Origin: JAIVHA01 sp965367295
GTDB taxonomy: Bacteria > Pseudomonadota > Gammaproteobacteria > DSM-19610
Reading direction: 5' to 3'
Assembly: GCA_965367295.1 (NCBI GenBank)
Contig: CBDUHN010000005.1
Coordinates: 1 to 64,000, forward strand
DNA: 64,000 nt
Within the stretch, counting starts at the first letter, position 1, and each line of letters opens with the position of its first letter. The position numbers and the translations under genes are program-made. This document shows positions 19,596 through 27,722 of this stretch, piece after piece. The notes beneath the pieces are model-generated. The model had not been told where the DNA came from. It ran no database searches and saw nothing but the letters and a program-made list of their open reading frames with translations.

Positions 19596-19949
19596 TTACT
19601 GCAGCCGGAAGGGTTCTTCATCGCGCAGATTGAGCACCGCGCGTGCCACATCGAGCGCGTCCTGGGCAAAAACCTCCAGGTTCCGCCAGCCATCGGAGGA
19701 GCGCACCAGCTGCGAGCCCTCCTGCATAATCAGGCGCATACCGTAGCGACCTTCCTCCCGCCGGGAGGGGGGATTGGCCTCGGCGGTGAGATAGATGCCG
19801 GGCTCTGGATCGCCCTCACGCAGAATGGCTGCAATATATTCATAGTGATTGGCATCCCCGGTTTCGATCTCACCCAGGATCACGATGTTGAATTCCCCGA
19901 AGCGATAGCGCCGTTTGGGAATTGCGGTCTTGATGTTCGGTTTATTCAT
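19596..19949 (-). CDS. Small soluble protein of unknown function
   Basis: A 117-residue protein with repeated short beta-like stretches (RYRFGEFNIVILGEIETGD and YGMRLIMQEGSQLV). No signal peptide or catalytic motif is visible. The ATG at 19949 has a GAGGGG site unusually close, so an in-frame GTG at 19958 is the alternative start. It is the first gene of a two-gene unit with the cysteine-pair protein. Confidence 0.6.
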   Translation of the reverse strand: MNKPNIKTAIPKRRYRFGEFNIVILGEIETGDANHYEYIAAILREGDPEPGIYLTAEANPPSRREEGRYGMRLIMQEGSQLVRSSDGWRNLEVFAQDALDVARAVLNLRDEEPFRLQ

Positions 19950-20060
19950 ACCCCTCACTCGCAGCGGTTGTCGGGAGCCGTTTCGCCTGCCGCAATGGTA
20001 TCATTTTCACCCGCGAACCAACGCCCGGAAACCCCTGCAATTCTCGTGGAGGAATGCCCC

Positions 20061-20474
20061 ATGGAGCTGAAATGCCCCTTCAGCGCACCCCTGACCCAGC
20101 CGGAATTCGAGTGCCGCTTCGCCGATGAAGTGATTCGCCGTGGGGGCAGCGAATTCAACTGTCGCTCCGAGGCCGCACACGCCCGTTGCAAACCATTGCA
20201 TAGAGACTTCAAACAGGCGGCCCTGCCAGCCTTTGGGGTGGAGGATGATCTGCTCAGCATGCCCCACAGCGTGCTGGTAAAGATTCAGTTCGGCGGCCTG
20301 CTGGGTCTGCAGCGGCTGCTGGGGACAGACAGAGACCCTGCGGAAGGAATTGCGGATATCGATGCACTGGTAGAACAGGCCGTGACCCGGTATGGCGCCA
20401 TCAGGCAAATCCCCTGTGCCGAGGTGACGCAGGATATGCTGGACTACCGGGTGGCGCGGCGCCGCAAGCGCTGA
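20061..20474 (+). CDS. Small cysteine-containing protein, paralogue A
   Basis: A 137-residue protein with an N-terminal cysteine cluster (C5, C18, FNCRSEAAHARC) and a C-terminal region with VKIQFGGLLGLQRLL and a helical end. The same layout recurs at 24737, including GGLLGLQR, the last helix and a basic tail, so the two genes are paralogues. GGAGG lies eight bases before the ATG. The conserved cysteines suggest redox or metal binding. Function unknown. Confidence 0.7.
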   Translation: MELKCPFSAPLTQPEFECRFADEVIRRGGSEFNCRSEAAHARCKPLHRDFKQAALPAFGVEDDLLSMPHSVLVKIQFGGLLGLQRLLGTDRDPAEGIADIDALVEQAVTRYGAIRQIPCAEVTQDMLDYRVARRRKR

Positions 20475-20498
20475 GCGGAAGCAGGCGGTCTGCTCTGC

Positions 20499-20900
20499 CT
20501 ATGCCGTGGAGCCGGTGGCATCCCACATGTAGGAACAGTCCAGGTGGGAGCGGATGCGAATGATGCCGTCCAGACCATCCTCAACCATAATGGAAATAGG
20601 AGTACGGCGGCGCAACCGGCGCACCGGGCGGTGCATCCAGAGGGAACGCATGTTGCGACTGATGGGATAGGTGGTGCGCAGGGCATCGGCGATGTGGATC
20701 ACGTGCTCCACCCGCTGCAGAATACCGGCATCGTCCGGCAGCGGCGTCTCATCACGATATAAACGCAACTTGCGTGCCGGGGTGTCATCGGGGAAACCCA
20801 GAATCGCGAGTTGGTCAGCCGCCTCCACCCCCCACTCGTCCATGATGGCAACAACGGCACGAGCAAGGTCGATACGGTCTTCCGCGGTGATCTCTGTCAT
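20499..20900 (-). CDS. DUF2384-type (MbcA/ParS/Xre) antitoxin-like protein
   Basis: A 133-residue protein whose N-terminal half (AVVAIMDEWGVEAADQLAILGFP) has the pattern of the toxin-binding domain in Xre/MbcA/ParS antitoxins. Its C-terminal half includes WMHRPVRRLRRRTPISIMVEDG, resembling the NxxxxxxxP.. ending of that family. Such proteins usually pair with an adjacent RES-domain toxin. None is present here, so it is probably an orphan regulator or a housekeeping relative. Confidence 0.65.
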   Translation of the reverse strand: MTEITAEDRIDLARAVVAIMDEWGVEAADQLAILGFPDDTPARKLRLYRDETPLPDDAGILQRVEHVIHIADALRTTYPISRNMRSLWMHRPVRRLRRRTPISIMVEDGLDGIIRIRSHLDCSYMWDATGSTA

Positions 20901-21015
20901 GATGTTTCCCAGTGCCGCGCTGATGGCGGCGGTCCGAATGAATTTAATTTGCGTAACAGTCTAGCATGGCCAACGCGAACGCGCTTTTATCCCTGTTTTC
21001 AGCAAGGGTATCCCG

Positions 21016-22071
21016 CTAGTGGCGCCGTACGTGATCGATAAACAGGCGATCCTGCAGCAGACCATGGCGCAACAACAGTGCACGCATCGGTGCGAGCATA
21101 GCCTCGGCACCATTTACATAGACATCATAGTCCTCCAGTGTCGGCACTTCGGTTACCACCTGGGCCGCCGCCTGCAGCATCCCCTGTTCCACCACGCCGA
21201 GTGTTTCTGCGGGTATTTCCAGTTCCTGCACCCCCTCGCTGGTCCATGACTCCGGCCCCCTGCTCACCAGGGAATGGAACTCGAAATCATCCAGCGCATC
21301 CTGCCAGGCTCGGCAATAGTTGGACAGGTAGTGATCCGCCTCACAGCCGGCAATCCAGTACAGGCGCATGGGCTGCCCCTGTTCCAGCGCGATGGCATGT
21401 TCGATCAGGCTCTTGATCGGGGCGAAGCCGGTCTCAAAGGCAATGAAAATCACCGGCCGGCGGGACTCCTCATCAAACTGGAAATGACCATATGGGCCAT
21501 TCACCACGATCTTCTGGCGTGGTTTCAGCTGATTGAATACGTAATCGGAAAACGGGTCGCCGGCCACTCTACGCACGTGAAACTGCAGCAGCATGCCGTT
21601 ACAGGGACAGCTGGCAATGGACTTGCTGCGCGGTGCAAGGTCCCCGACATGCAGCGTGACATACTGCCCGGCCAGGAATCGCAGGGTATTGCTGCGCGGG
21701 GTACGCAGGTGCAGGATCATGACATCGTCCACCGGACGTTCCAGTTTGGCCACCACCGTTTCCACGGACTGCTCCGGGATATCCTCCACGCCATGGGCCT
21801 CACCGGCCTCGATGACCAGATCGGTTGCCGCATGGGTACGGCACATCAGGACCACGCCATTCTGTTTATCCACCGCGCTGAGGACATAATCGTGGTGCAG
21901 CCGTTGTCCCAGCTGCCCCGACACCACCCGCGCCCGACACTCACCGCAGCTACCGCTATTGCAGTGATAGTTCATATTCAGGCCGGAACGCAGCGCTCCT
22001 TCCAGCAGCGTCTCGCCTTCTTCGACCACAAACTCATGGCCACTGGGCTGCACGGTAATTCGAGCTGTCAT
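21016..22071 (-). CDS. Ferredoxin-domain FAD/NAD reductase
   Basis: A 351-residue flavoprotein with an N-terminal plant-type 2Fe-2S ferredoxin domain (CNSGSCGECR at about 37-46, final cysteine in LMCRTHAA) and a ferredoxin-reductase module with the FAD motif RSKSIAS and NAD-binding region GFAPIKSLIEHA. This order matches CDP-6-deoxy-glucoseen reductases and oxygenase reductase components. The canonical RxYS motif is altered to RSKS. It would pass electrons from NAD(P)H to a partner oxygenase or reductase that is not in the window. The tight cluster AscD-type annotation is only an analogy. Confidence 0.85.
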   Translation of the reverse strand: MTARITVQPSGHEFVVEEGETLLEGALRSGLNMNYHCNSGSCGECRARVVSGQLGQRLHHDYVLSAVDKQNGVVLMCRTHAATDLVIEAGEAHGVEDIPEQSVETVVAKLERPVDDVMILHLRTPRSNTLRFLAGQYVTLHVGDLAPRSKSIASCPCNGMLLQFHVRRVAGDPFSDYVFNQLKPRQKIVVNGPYGHFQFDEESRRPVIFIAFETGFAPIKSLIEHAIALEQGQPMRLYWIAGCEADHYLSNYCRAWQDALDDFEFHSLVSRGPESWTSEGVQELEIPAETLGVVEQGMLQAAAQVVTEVPTLEDYDVYVNGAEAMLAPMRALLLRHGLLQDRLFIDHVRRH

Positions 22072-22216
22072 TGATTCATACCCGTCAACAAGGATGTAAA
22101 AAGCATAACGTCAACATTATCGCGGCATCAGCCGGTGAGTTCCTGAAGGGTGTCCACTGCACTTATACTACCTCGCTCATCAAGTCACTGAAATCCACCA
22201 ATGGGAGTAGCCGGTT

Positions 22217-23215
22217 TTGCTGTACAGCGATTTTTTTGCCCGTTTTTTGCTTGCCCTCCTGTTAACGGCCAGTCTGATCTCCAATGCAGTCGGCGATGAA
22301 GTCATCCTGAACAACGGGGACCGCATCACCGGTACATTGGTGGAAAAAAAACAGGATCGGCTGGTGCTGGAAACCCCCTATGCCGGGCGCATCAGGATTC
22401 AATGGGACGCCGTGGCAGAACTGCGCACTGACAAACCGGTGTATGTAAAGACCTCCGACGAAGAGGAGCTGATGCGGCAACTGGGTGCCGAAGATGAGGG
22501 TGCAGCGCCGCCGCTTAAGCAGATCGCCGTGCTGTATCCCGATCGCCCCGCACCTGCACCCGCGATCCGTCACAGCGGCCGCGCCAACGTCGGTATCAAT
22601 ATCAGCGAGGGCAATACCGACGCCCGGCGCTACCATGTCGATAGCGAATGGATCGCCCGCACCCGGTTGCGCCGCTATACCACCGGACTGGCATTCAACC
22701 AGACCGAGGACAGCGGCCAGACCACCGAGGACAATACCCGCCTGTACGGCAAGCTCGATCACTTCATCAATGGCAAATGGTACCTGTACGGTAACCTGGA
22801 ATTGCTCAAAGACCGCTTCAAGGACATCGATCTGCGCAGCACCATCGGCCTTGGCAGTGGCTATCAATTCATGGAATCCGAGGACCGCAACCTGTCACTG
22901 GAGGGCGGTATCAGCCATGTGGAGGAACAGTTCATCACGGTACCGGATGATCATTACCAGACCGCCCGCTGGGCGCTGAAATTTGATCAACAACTGTTTG
23001 ACCGTTTCGCCCAGTTCTTTCATGAGCATATTGGCAACCTGGATATTGCAGACGCGGAAAACCTGGAAATCTCCGCCCGTACCGGACTACGCTTCCCTAT
23101 TTTAAAAGGGCTGGCCGCCACCGCAGAATACGACATCGACTGGGACAACCAGCCAGCCGCGGGTAGTGACCGTATCGATAACCGCTATTTACTCAACCTG
23201 GGATACAGCTGGTAA
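22217..23215 (+). CDS. DUF481 outer-membrane beta-barrel protein
   Basis: A 332-residue exported protein. A signal peptide occupies about residues 1-25. An N-terminal segment with ILNNGDRITGTLVEKKQDRL follows, then a DUF481 barrel with many alternating beta strands and a C-terminal aromatic end (YLLNLGYSW), as in outer-membrane proteins. The start is a TTG at 22217 with GGGAG nine bases upstream; an ATG start is not available. Function is unknown; E. coli YdiY is a distant relative. Confidence 0.82.
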   Translation: MLYSDFFARFLLALLLTASLISNAVGDEVILNNGDRITGTLVEKKQDRLVLETPYAGRIRIQWDAVAELRTDKPVYVKTSDEEELMRQLGAEDEGAAPPLKQIAVLYPDRPAPAPAIRHSGRANVGINISEGNTDARRYHVDSEWIARTRLRRYTTGLAFNQTEDSGQTTEDNTRLYGKLDHFINGKWYLYGNLELLKDRFKDIDLRSTIGLGSGYQFMESEDRNLSLEGGISHVEEQFITVPDDHYQTARWALKFDQQLFDRFAQFFHEHIGNLDIADAENLEISARTGLRFPILKGLAATAEYDIDWDNQPAAGSDRIDNRYLLNLGYSW

Positions 23216-23220
23216 CCACG

Positions 23221-23532
23221 ATGATATTGGCCTCCCTGCTACTGCTCGCGATATTGCTCTGGCTTTGGCAGGACACCCTGCGGGCACGGGACCGGGCCGT
23301 CCTCGCGGTGGTCCGCACCTGCCGCGACCAGCATCTGCAGTTGCTGGACGGCACGGTTTCCCTACAGCGCCTGCGGCCCAGCCGCTGCCGGAACGGCCGC
23401 TTCTGCCTGCAGCGCACCTTCGTTTTTGAATACAGTATCGACGGCGACAGCCGGGAACAGGGTTTTGTATTGGTAAAAGGCACAGAGGCCGCCATGGTGG
23501 GGCTGGCACCGGACCCGGCCACACATCACTAG
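23221..23532 (+). CDS. DUF3301 small membrane protein
   Basis: A 103-residue protein with one N-terminal membrane segment (residues 2-20) and a soluble basic domain containing FVFEYSIDGDSREQG. The architecture fits DUF3301, a gammaproteobacterial family of unknown function. It begins five bases after the DUF481 stop, so the two are likely cotranscribed. It overlaps the end of the convergent small membrane protein by four bases. Confidence 0.75.
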   Translation: MILASLLLLAILLWLWQDTLRARDRAVLAVVRTCRDQHLQLLDGTVSLQRLRPSRCRNGRFCLQRTFVFEYSIDGDSREQGFVLVKGTEAAMVGLAPDPATHH

Positions 23533-23771
23533 CCGGCACCGCTCCCCCGCCGGCTCAGCACGGCCAGACGCGCCAGCTTCAACAGTAACAACACCGGAAA
23601 CAGGCCATGCAGGCACAGATCGAAAATATCGATCGGGCGTGTCAGTTCGCCGCCCAGCAGCATACGCAGCTTTTCGAACAGGTGCGGCTCCGGGACAAAG
23701 GGCGCACCGCCCAGCAGCAGTGTCCCCAGCAACAGGGCTAAAAGGGGAAGGCTGTCGAACCGTTGCCACAT
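23529..23771 (-). CDS. Small two-segment membrane protein
   Basis: An 80-residue protein with two hydrophobic stretches (about residues 8-25 and 48-66) joined by PFVPEPHLFEKLRMLLGG. The ATG at 23771 has AGGAGA upstream. Proteins of this size with the VPEPHL motif recur in gammaproteobacteria; I cannot assign a function. Confidence 0.65.
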   Translation of the reverse strand: MWQRFDSLPLLALLLGTLLLGGAPFVPEPHLFEKLRMLLGGELTRPIDIFDLCLHGLFPVLLLLKLARLAVLSRRGSGAG

Positions 23772-23833
23772 GATCGTCTCCTGATGTTGCGGCTGCGCAC
23801 CATAGCGCATCATCGGGCATCCCGTCACCGCCA

Positions 23834-23864
23834 TAAAAAAAGCCCCGCAAAATGCAGGGCTTTT
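23834..23864 (-). terminator. Intrinsic terminator of the cold-shock gene
   Basis: On the minus strand AAAAGCCCTGC-ATTTT-GCGGGGCTTTTTTTAT forms a GC stem with one wobble and a T-run. It lies 24 bases after the cold-shock protein stop at 23888. Confidence 0.85.
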
Positions 23865-23887
23865 GGGTATTTTCCGCAAATGCCGGA

Positions 23888-24094
23888 CTAGTTCACTACC
23901 ACCACATTGGTAGCCTGCAGCCCCTTGGGTCCGCGCTCAACCTCAAAGCTGACCTGCTGTCCCTCTACCAGTGAGCGAAAGCCTTCCGCCTGAATGGCCG
24001 AATGGTGGACAAAAACATCCTCCTGTCCGTCCGTCATTTCAATAAAACCGAATCCCTTGGAATCGTTGAACCATTTCACTGTACCAGTTGCCAT
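23888..24094 (-). CDS. CspA-family cold-shock protein
   Basis: A 68-residue single-domain RNA chaperone. Both nucleic-acid motifs are intact: KGFGFI near residue 13 and VFVHH near residue 27. The protein binds single-stranded RNA and prevents structure formation, typically in the cold or in stationary phase. GAGGGG stands about nine bases before the ATG. A -10 at 24205-24210 would give a leader of about 100 bases, in line with the long leaders that control cspA translation. Confidence 0.94.
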   Translation of the reverse strand: MATGTVKWFNDSKGFGFIEMTDGQEDVFVHHSAIQAEGFRSLVEGQQVSFEVERGPKGLQATNVVVVN

Positions 24095-24204
24095 CTAACT
24101 CAACCCCTCATCGCGTTATTTGTGTTGCCAAATATTGTTATGCAAGTGGACCAGGAACAGAACGATGCCACTCCGCGATCCAGCCCAACCTCGTAGGCCA
24201 AATC

Positions 24205-24233
24205 AGTATAGACCCTTCAGAAATCAGATACCA
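24205..24233 (-). promoter_or_regulatory. Possible promoter of the cold-shock gene
   Basis: TATACT (five of six) at 24210-24205 on the minus strand, with a poor -35 (TGGTAT) at 17-base spacing. Transcription would begin near 24198. Confidence 0.3.
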
Positions 24234-24422
24234 CGGCGTTTTCATAGAAGGTTTTTTCCCATGGATCGAATTAGTCCACGCCTCCCGCAGGCCGCAATTG
24301 TCCGCCAGGGCGGGTAATTGGGCCCACCCCTCATGCCCTGCCCCACACCAGGGAACGGCCTTCTCACCCGACAAAAACCACAAAATACCCATCCTCATAG
24401 GGAAATGCTTTCAGAATAGTGC

Positions 24423-24431
24423 TGCTATAAT
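24423..24431 (+). promoter_or_regulatory. Extended -10 promoter for the 24485-25192 genes
   Basis: TGCTATAAT is a perfect extended -10 element. The start would be near 24438, 47 bases before the next ATG. No good -35 is seen, which is normal for extended -10 promoters. The remaining 24234-24422 stretch holds no gene I can support. Confidence 0.5.
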
Positions 24432-24484
24432 CATCATCCTTGCCGCCCTGGCGGCCACGGATATCAATATCGGGACCAGACACC

Positions 24485-24724
24485 ATGCCGTACTATATCT
24501 ATGCCATTCAGCAAGGCCCCACCGCCCTGATCAAGCAGCTTGAGAAGCTGGATGAGTTCGAAAAGTTCAAAGATGCCAAGACCCGTGCCCGGGAACTGCG
24601 CGCCGCCGCGGGGCAGGACGAGAGCCGCAACTTCAAGGTGATTTTCGCGGAATCGGAGCTGGAAGCGGAGGAAAAACTGCAGGAACACCGGGAAGCCCCC
24701 ATCCTCCGGGAATGGGAAAAATAG
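24485..24724 (+). CDS. Small charged helical protein of unknown function
   Basis: A 79-residue protein starting MPYYIYAIQQG and rich in glutamate and lysine, with a predicted long helix (SELEAEEKLQEHREAPIL). It has no signal peptide or cysteines. It is 12 bases ahead of paralogue B and likely in the same transcript, under the extended -10 promoter. Function unknown. Confidence 0.65.
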   Translation: MPYYIYAIQQGPTALIKQLEKLDEFEKFKDAKTRARELRAAAGQDESRNFKVIFAESELEAEEKLQEHREAPILREWEK

Positions 24725-24736
24725 CCCGCGACCGCG

Positions 24737-25192
24737 ATGGACGAACAGGTATATCGCTCAACCTATCATTCCATCAACACTCGGCGCTGCGCCTTTGAAA
24801 AGGCCATCCTCAGCCGCCGCTGCGCCTGCAGCCACTGCAACCGGTTCCACCTCGCCGACCGGGAAGGCGCCGCCTGCGAATCGACGCCTGCCCGGCAGCG
24901 CTGCCGCAGCCTGCTGGAGCAGTTGCGGCAGAAGGCACTCTTTGCCCTGCACATCACCCACCTGGAAGGGGAACTGCCCCATACCAAGGAAATCAAGGTG
25001 CAGACCGGAGGGCTGCTGGGCCTGCAACGGGCCATGGAGCCGAATACCGCCGATCCACAACAGGTTGGGGATATCGCCGGCCTGATCGCTGAAGCCCTGC
25101 ACCGGTATGGTGATGTCTCCGCCCTTCCCTACCCGGAAATCATGCAATCCATCGTAAAATTCGAAGGCCGCCATCGCCGCCGGCGCACCTGA
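24737..25192 (+). CDS. Small cysteine-containing protein, paralogue B
   Basis: A 151-residue protein related to the product at 20061. It shares GGLLGLQR, the following acidic/helical segment (IAEALHRYGDVSALPYPEI) and a basic tail. Its N-terminal half has the cysteine series C18, C29, C31, C34, resembling a metal or redox site (RRCACSHCNRFHLADREG). It follows the small helical gene closely. The second copy lies 4.3 kb away on the same strand. Function unknown. Confidence 0.7.
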   Translation: MDEQVYRSTYHSINTRRCAFEKAILSRRCACSHCNRFHLADREGAACESTPARQRCRSLLEQLRQKALFALHITHLEGELPHTKEIKVQTGGLLGLQRAMEPNTADPQQVGDIAGLIAEALHRYGDVSALPYPEIMQSIVKFEGRHRRRRT

Positions 25193-25398
25193 CCGCACTC
25201 GCAGCAAACCAGCCGCAGGACCATGGTGCTCTGCACCCGCCCGCCACCGAGATACCCACCACTCCCGCCTGCTTGTTTCGTCTTTGTGATCTTTCTCAAG
25301 TTCCCATTGAAACTGTCGATGCCACTGCAGTATTCAGGTCGCAATGGTGCATGCCGACGCGGCCTCGTAGTCAACTGATGCCAGGGTAGGTGGCCTCC

Positions 25399-26256
25399 AT
25401 GGAAGTACAAGCCTTTTTTGATGCAAACCGGACTTTCACTCTTTCCTATGTGGTCTATGATCCCGATTCCCGCGATGCCCTGGTGATTGACCCGGTACTG
25501 GACCTCGACACCACGCCCTGGCGCACCTTTACCGAATCCGCGGACTCCATCAGTGCATTCGTCTCTGCGCAGGGACTTAAGGTGCACTGGATACTGGATA
25601 CCCATGTGCATGCCGATCACCTCAGCGGCGCCGCCGAGATCAAGCGTCGCCTCGGTGCGCAACTGGCCATCGGCGCGAACATCACCGTGGTACAGGAAAC
25701 CTTCAAGGCCGCCTTCAACCTGCCCGACCGGTTTCCCGTCGATGGCAGCCAGTTCGACCGCCTGCTGCAGGATGGCGACCAGCTAGCGGCTGGCACACTG
25801 AAGGTGGAGGTCATGCATACCCCGGGACATACCCCGGCCTGCTGCACCTACAAGATCGGGGATGCACTGTTCACCGGCGATGTCATGTTCATGCCCGATG
25901 TTGGCGTAGCGCGCTGCGACTTCCCCAAGGGCAGCGCCCGCGATCTGTATCAGTCCGTGACCCGGCGCCTCTATAGCCTGCCCGACCACACTCGCGTCTA
26001 TACCGGCCATGACTATCCCAAGGGCCGCGACATGCAGTACCAGACCACTATTGGTGTATGCAAACAATCCAATATCGACCTGCCGGACAATCTGGACGAG
26101 GAAACCTTCGTCGCCCGTATCCGCGAACGGGACAGCCAGCTGCCCGCCCCCCGGCTGCTGTTCCCCAGCCTGCAGGTCAACATCCGCGCCGGCCAGCTTC
26201 CGGAAGCGGAAGACAACCAGGTTTCCTACCTGAAGATCCCTCTCAATTACCTGTAA
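25399..26256 (+). CDS. Persulfide dioxygenase-type metallo-hydrolase
   Basis: A 285-residue metallo-beta-lactamase-fold protein with iron-binding motif THVHADHLSGA near residue 70, HTPGHTPACCTY near 142, GDVMFMPDVGVARCDFP near 166 and a final GHDYPKGRD histidine. This pattern belongs to the ETHE1/Blh persulfide dioxygenase group, which oxidise glutathione persulfide to sulfite with O2. The ATG at 25399 has AGGTGG six bases upstream. It is followed by a cNMP-binding rhodanese protein, an arrangement that fits sulfane-sulfur sensing or handling. Confidence 0.85.
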   Translation: MEVQAFFDANRTFTLSYVVYDPDSRDALVIDPVLDLDTTPWRTFTESADSISAFVSAQGLKVHWILDTHVHADHLSGAAEIKRRLGAQLAIGANITVVQETFKAAFNLPDRFPVDGSQFDRLLQDGDQLAAGTLKVEVMHTPGHTPACCTYKIGDALFTGDVMFMPDVGVARCDFPKGSARDLYQSVTRRLYSLPDHTRVYTGHDYPKGRDMQYQTTIGVCKQSNIDLPDNLDEETFVARIRERDSQLPAPRLLFPSLQVNIRAGQLPEAEDNQVSYLKIPLNYL

Positions 26257-26297
26257 GACCAGCATTTGCCGCACCGCATACAAGGAGAATCTGCATC

Positions 26298-27359
26298 ATG
26301 ATGAGCGTCAAGATGGAACACGTGCTGGACAATCTTTCCAGCCATTACCAGCCCTTCACCCTGCTGTCCAAGGAACGCCTCCAGGAGGTCGTGAACATCG
26401 TACGGTTCATGGAGATGCGGGCTGGCGAGATCTTCCAGATCCGCGGCGGAAAGGCACATGACTACCTGTTCGTAGTCGAAGGCAAGCTGGAAATCATCCA
26501 GGCTGGTTCCATCAAATCCATTGCCGGCCCGGAAGAAACCCGTAAACGACCGGTATTGCTTCCCATGGCCCCCAACACCAGCACCCTGGTGGCACGTGAG
26601 GATTCCATTATCTGTCATGCCGATCGCGGCATGCTCGATGACCTCATCTCCTGGGATGAAGTCGTGCACATGATGGAAGAAAGCGGTGACGCCGAATTGC
26701 ACAAGCGCCTGGAACAGGTGCGCAACAGCCTGGTGTTCCGCCGTCTGCCACTGGAAGTGGTGGAACTGGCCTTCAAAAAAATGCAGACCAAAGATGTCAA
26801 AGCCGGGGAAGACATCATTCGCATGGGCGAACAGGGCGATTCCTACTACGTCATCACCGAAGGTTCCGCGGATGTGTATAAGCTGGGGCTCTACGATGAC
26901 GAGCCCACCAAGGCCGCCACCCTGGGACCGGGCGACACCTTCGGCTGCGAGGCCCTGATCTCCGGCGGCACCCGTTGTGAAACCGTGCGCGCCGTGGAGG
27001 ATGTGTCCCTGCTGGTACTGGGTAAGGAAGACTTCAACGAACTGATCAGTAATCCGCTGATCAAGACCGTGCACCCGAACGTGGCCAAGACCATGCTGGA
27101 AACCGGTTACATGCTCATCGACGTGCGTTATTCCGAGGAATACGACGAGCACCATATTCCGGGCGCCACCCTGATCCCGCTCTATGAATTACGTGATCGC
27201 TTGAATGAACTCTCCAAAGACCAGAAGTACATCGTTTACTGCCACGGCGGCGCCCGCAGCGCGGTGGCCACCCTGATCCTCACCCAGAACCAGATCGACG
27301 TCATGTCCCTGGAAGGCGGCATTCGCGAATGGCCCTTTGAAACCGCCAGCGTCAGCTGA
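26298..27359 (+). CDS. Double cNMP-binding and rhodanese fusion protein
   Basis: A 353-residue soluble protein with two cyclic-nucleotide-binding-like folds (about residues 20-130 and 145-255) and a C-terminal rhodanese (260-350). The rhodanese loop is intact, with active-site cysteine in YCHGGARSAVA. The second phosphate cassette reads FGCEALISGGTRCETV, a degenerate form, so cNMP binding is uncertain. There is no helix-turn-helix, which argues against direct DNA binding. An AGGAG site precedes the ATG at 26298. Forty-one bases separate it from the persulfide dioxygenase-type gene, suggesting a shared sulfane-sulfur role. Confidence 0.85.
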   Translation: MMSVKMEHVLDNLSSHYQPFTLLSKERLQEVVNIVRFMEMRAGEIFQIRGGKAHDYLFVVEGKLEIIQAGSIKSIAGPEETRKRPVLLPMAPNTSTLVAREDSIICHADRGMLDDLISWDEVVHMMEESGDAELHKRLEQVRNSLVFRRLPLEVVELAFKKMQTKDVKAGEDIIRMGEQGDSYYVITEGSADVYKLGLYDDEPTKAATLGPGDTFGCEALISGGTRCETVRAVEDVSLLVLGKEDFNELISNPLIKTVHPNVAKTMLETGYMLIDVRYSEEYDEHHIPGATLIPLYELRDRLNELSKDQKYIVYCHGGARSAVATLILTQNQIDVMSLEGGIREWPFETASVS

Positions 27360-27497
27360 GAAGGGAATGGCAGCACGGACGGAAACGGGCGGCACAGGCC
27401 GCCCGCTTCGTGTATGGAGTTGGCAACCCCGCCCGCATGCGTCACACTAGGCGCGCGAAATTCCCCGAGCTTCAGTCACTGTACGCAGGATCCCTTG

Positions 27498-27707
27498 ATG
27501 GGCGAACAAGAAAATCTGGAAAGTCTGCACATCCGTCTGGCCGAACTGCGCATGGAACATCGCGACCTGGACGATATCATCGCCCAGCTGCACCAGAACC
27601 CCTACCAGAATCAGCTCCAGATCCAGCGCATGAAGAAGCGCAAGCTACGTCTCAAGGACATGATCAAGCGCATCGAAAGTATGCTGATCCCGGATATCGA
27701 CGCCTGA
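27498..27707 (+). CDS. DUF465 (YdcH-like) small protein
   Basis: A 69-residue helical protein with LHIRLAELRMEHRDLDDII and the RMKKRKLRLKDMI segment, the signature of DUF465. The family forms coiled-coil hairpins of unknown function. The ATG at 27498 is preceded by a weak AGGA site. It stands alone between the rhodanese gene and a convergent exported protein. Confidence 0.82.
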   Translation: MGEQENLESLHIRLAELRMEHRDLDDIIAQLHQNPYQNQLQIQRMKKRKLRLKDMIKRIESMLIPDIDA

Positions 27708-27722
27708 GTTACGCAAGCTGCC

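Noticed and set aside
20499..20900. Toxin-antitoxin module
   Set aside because: No RES-domain or other toxin frame adjoins the antitoxin-like gene on either side.
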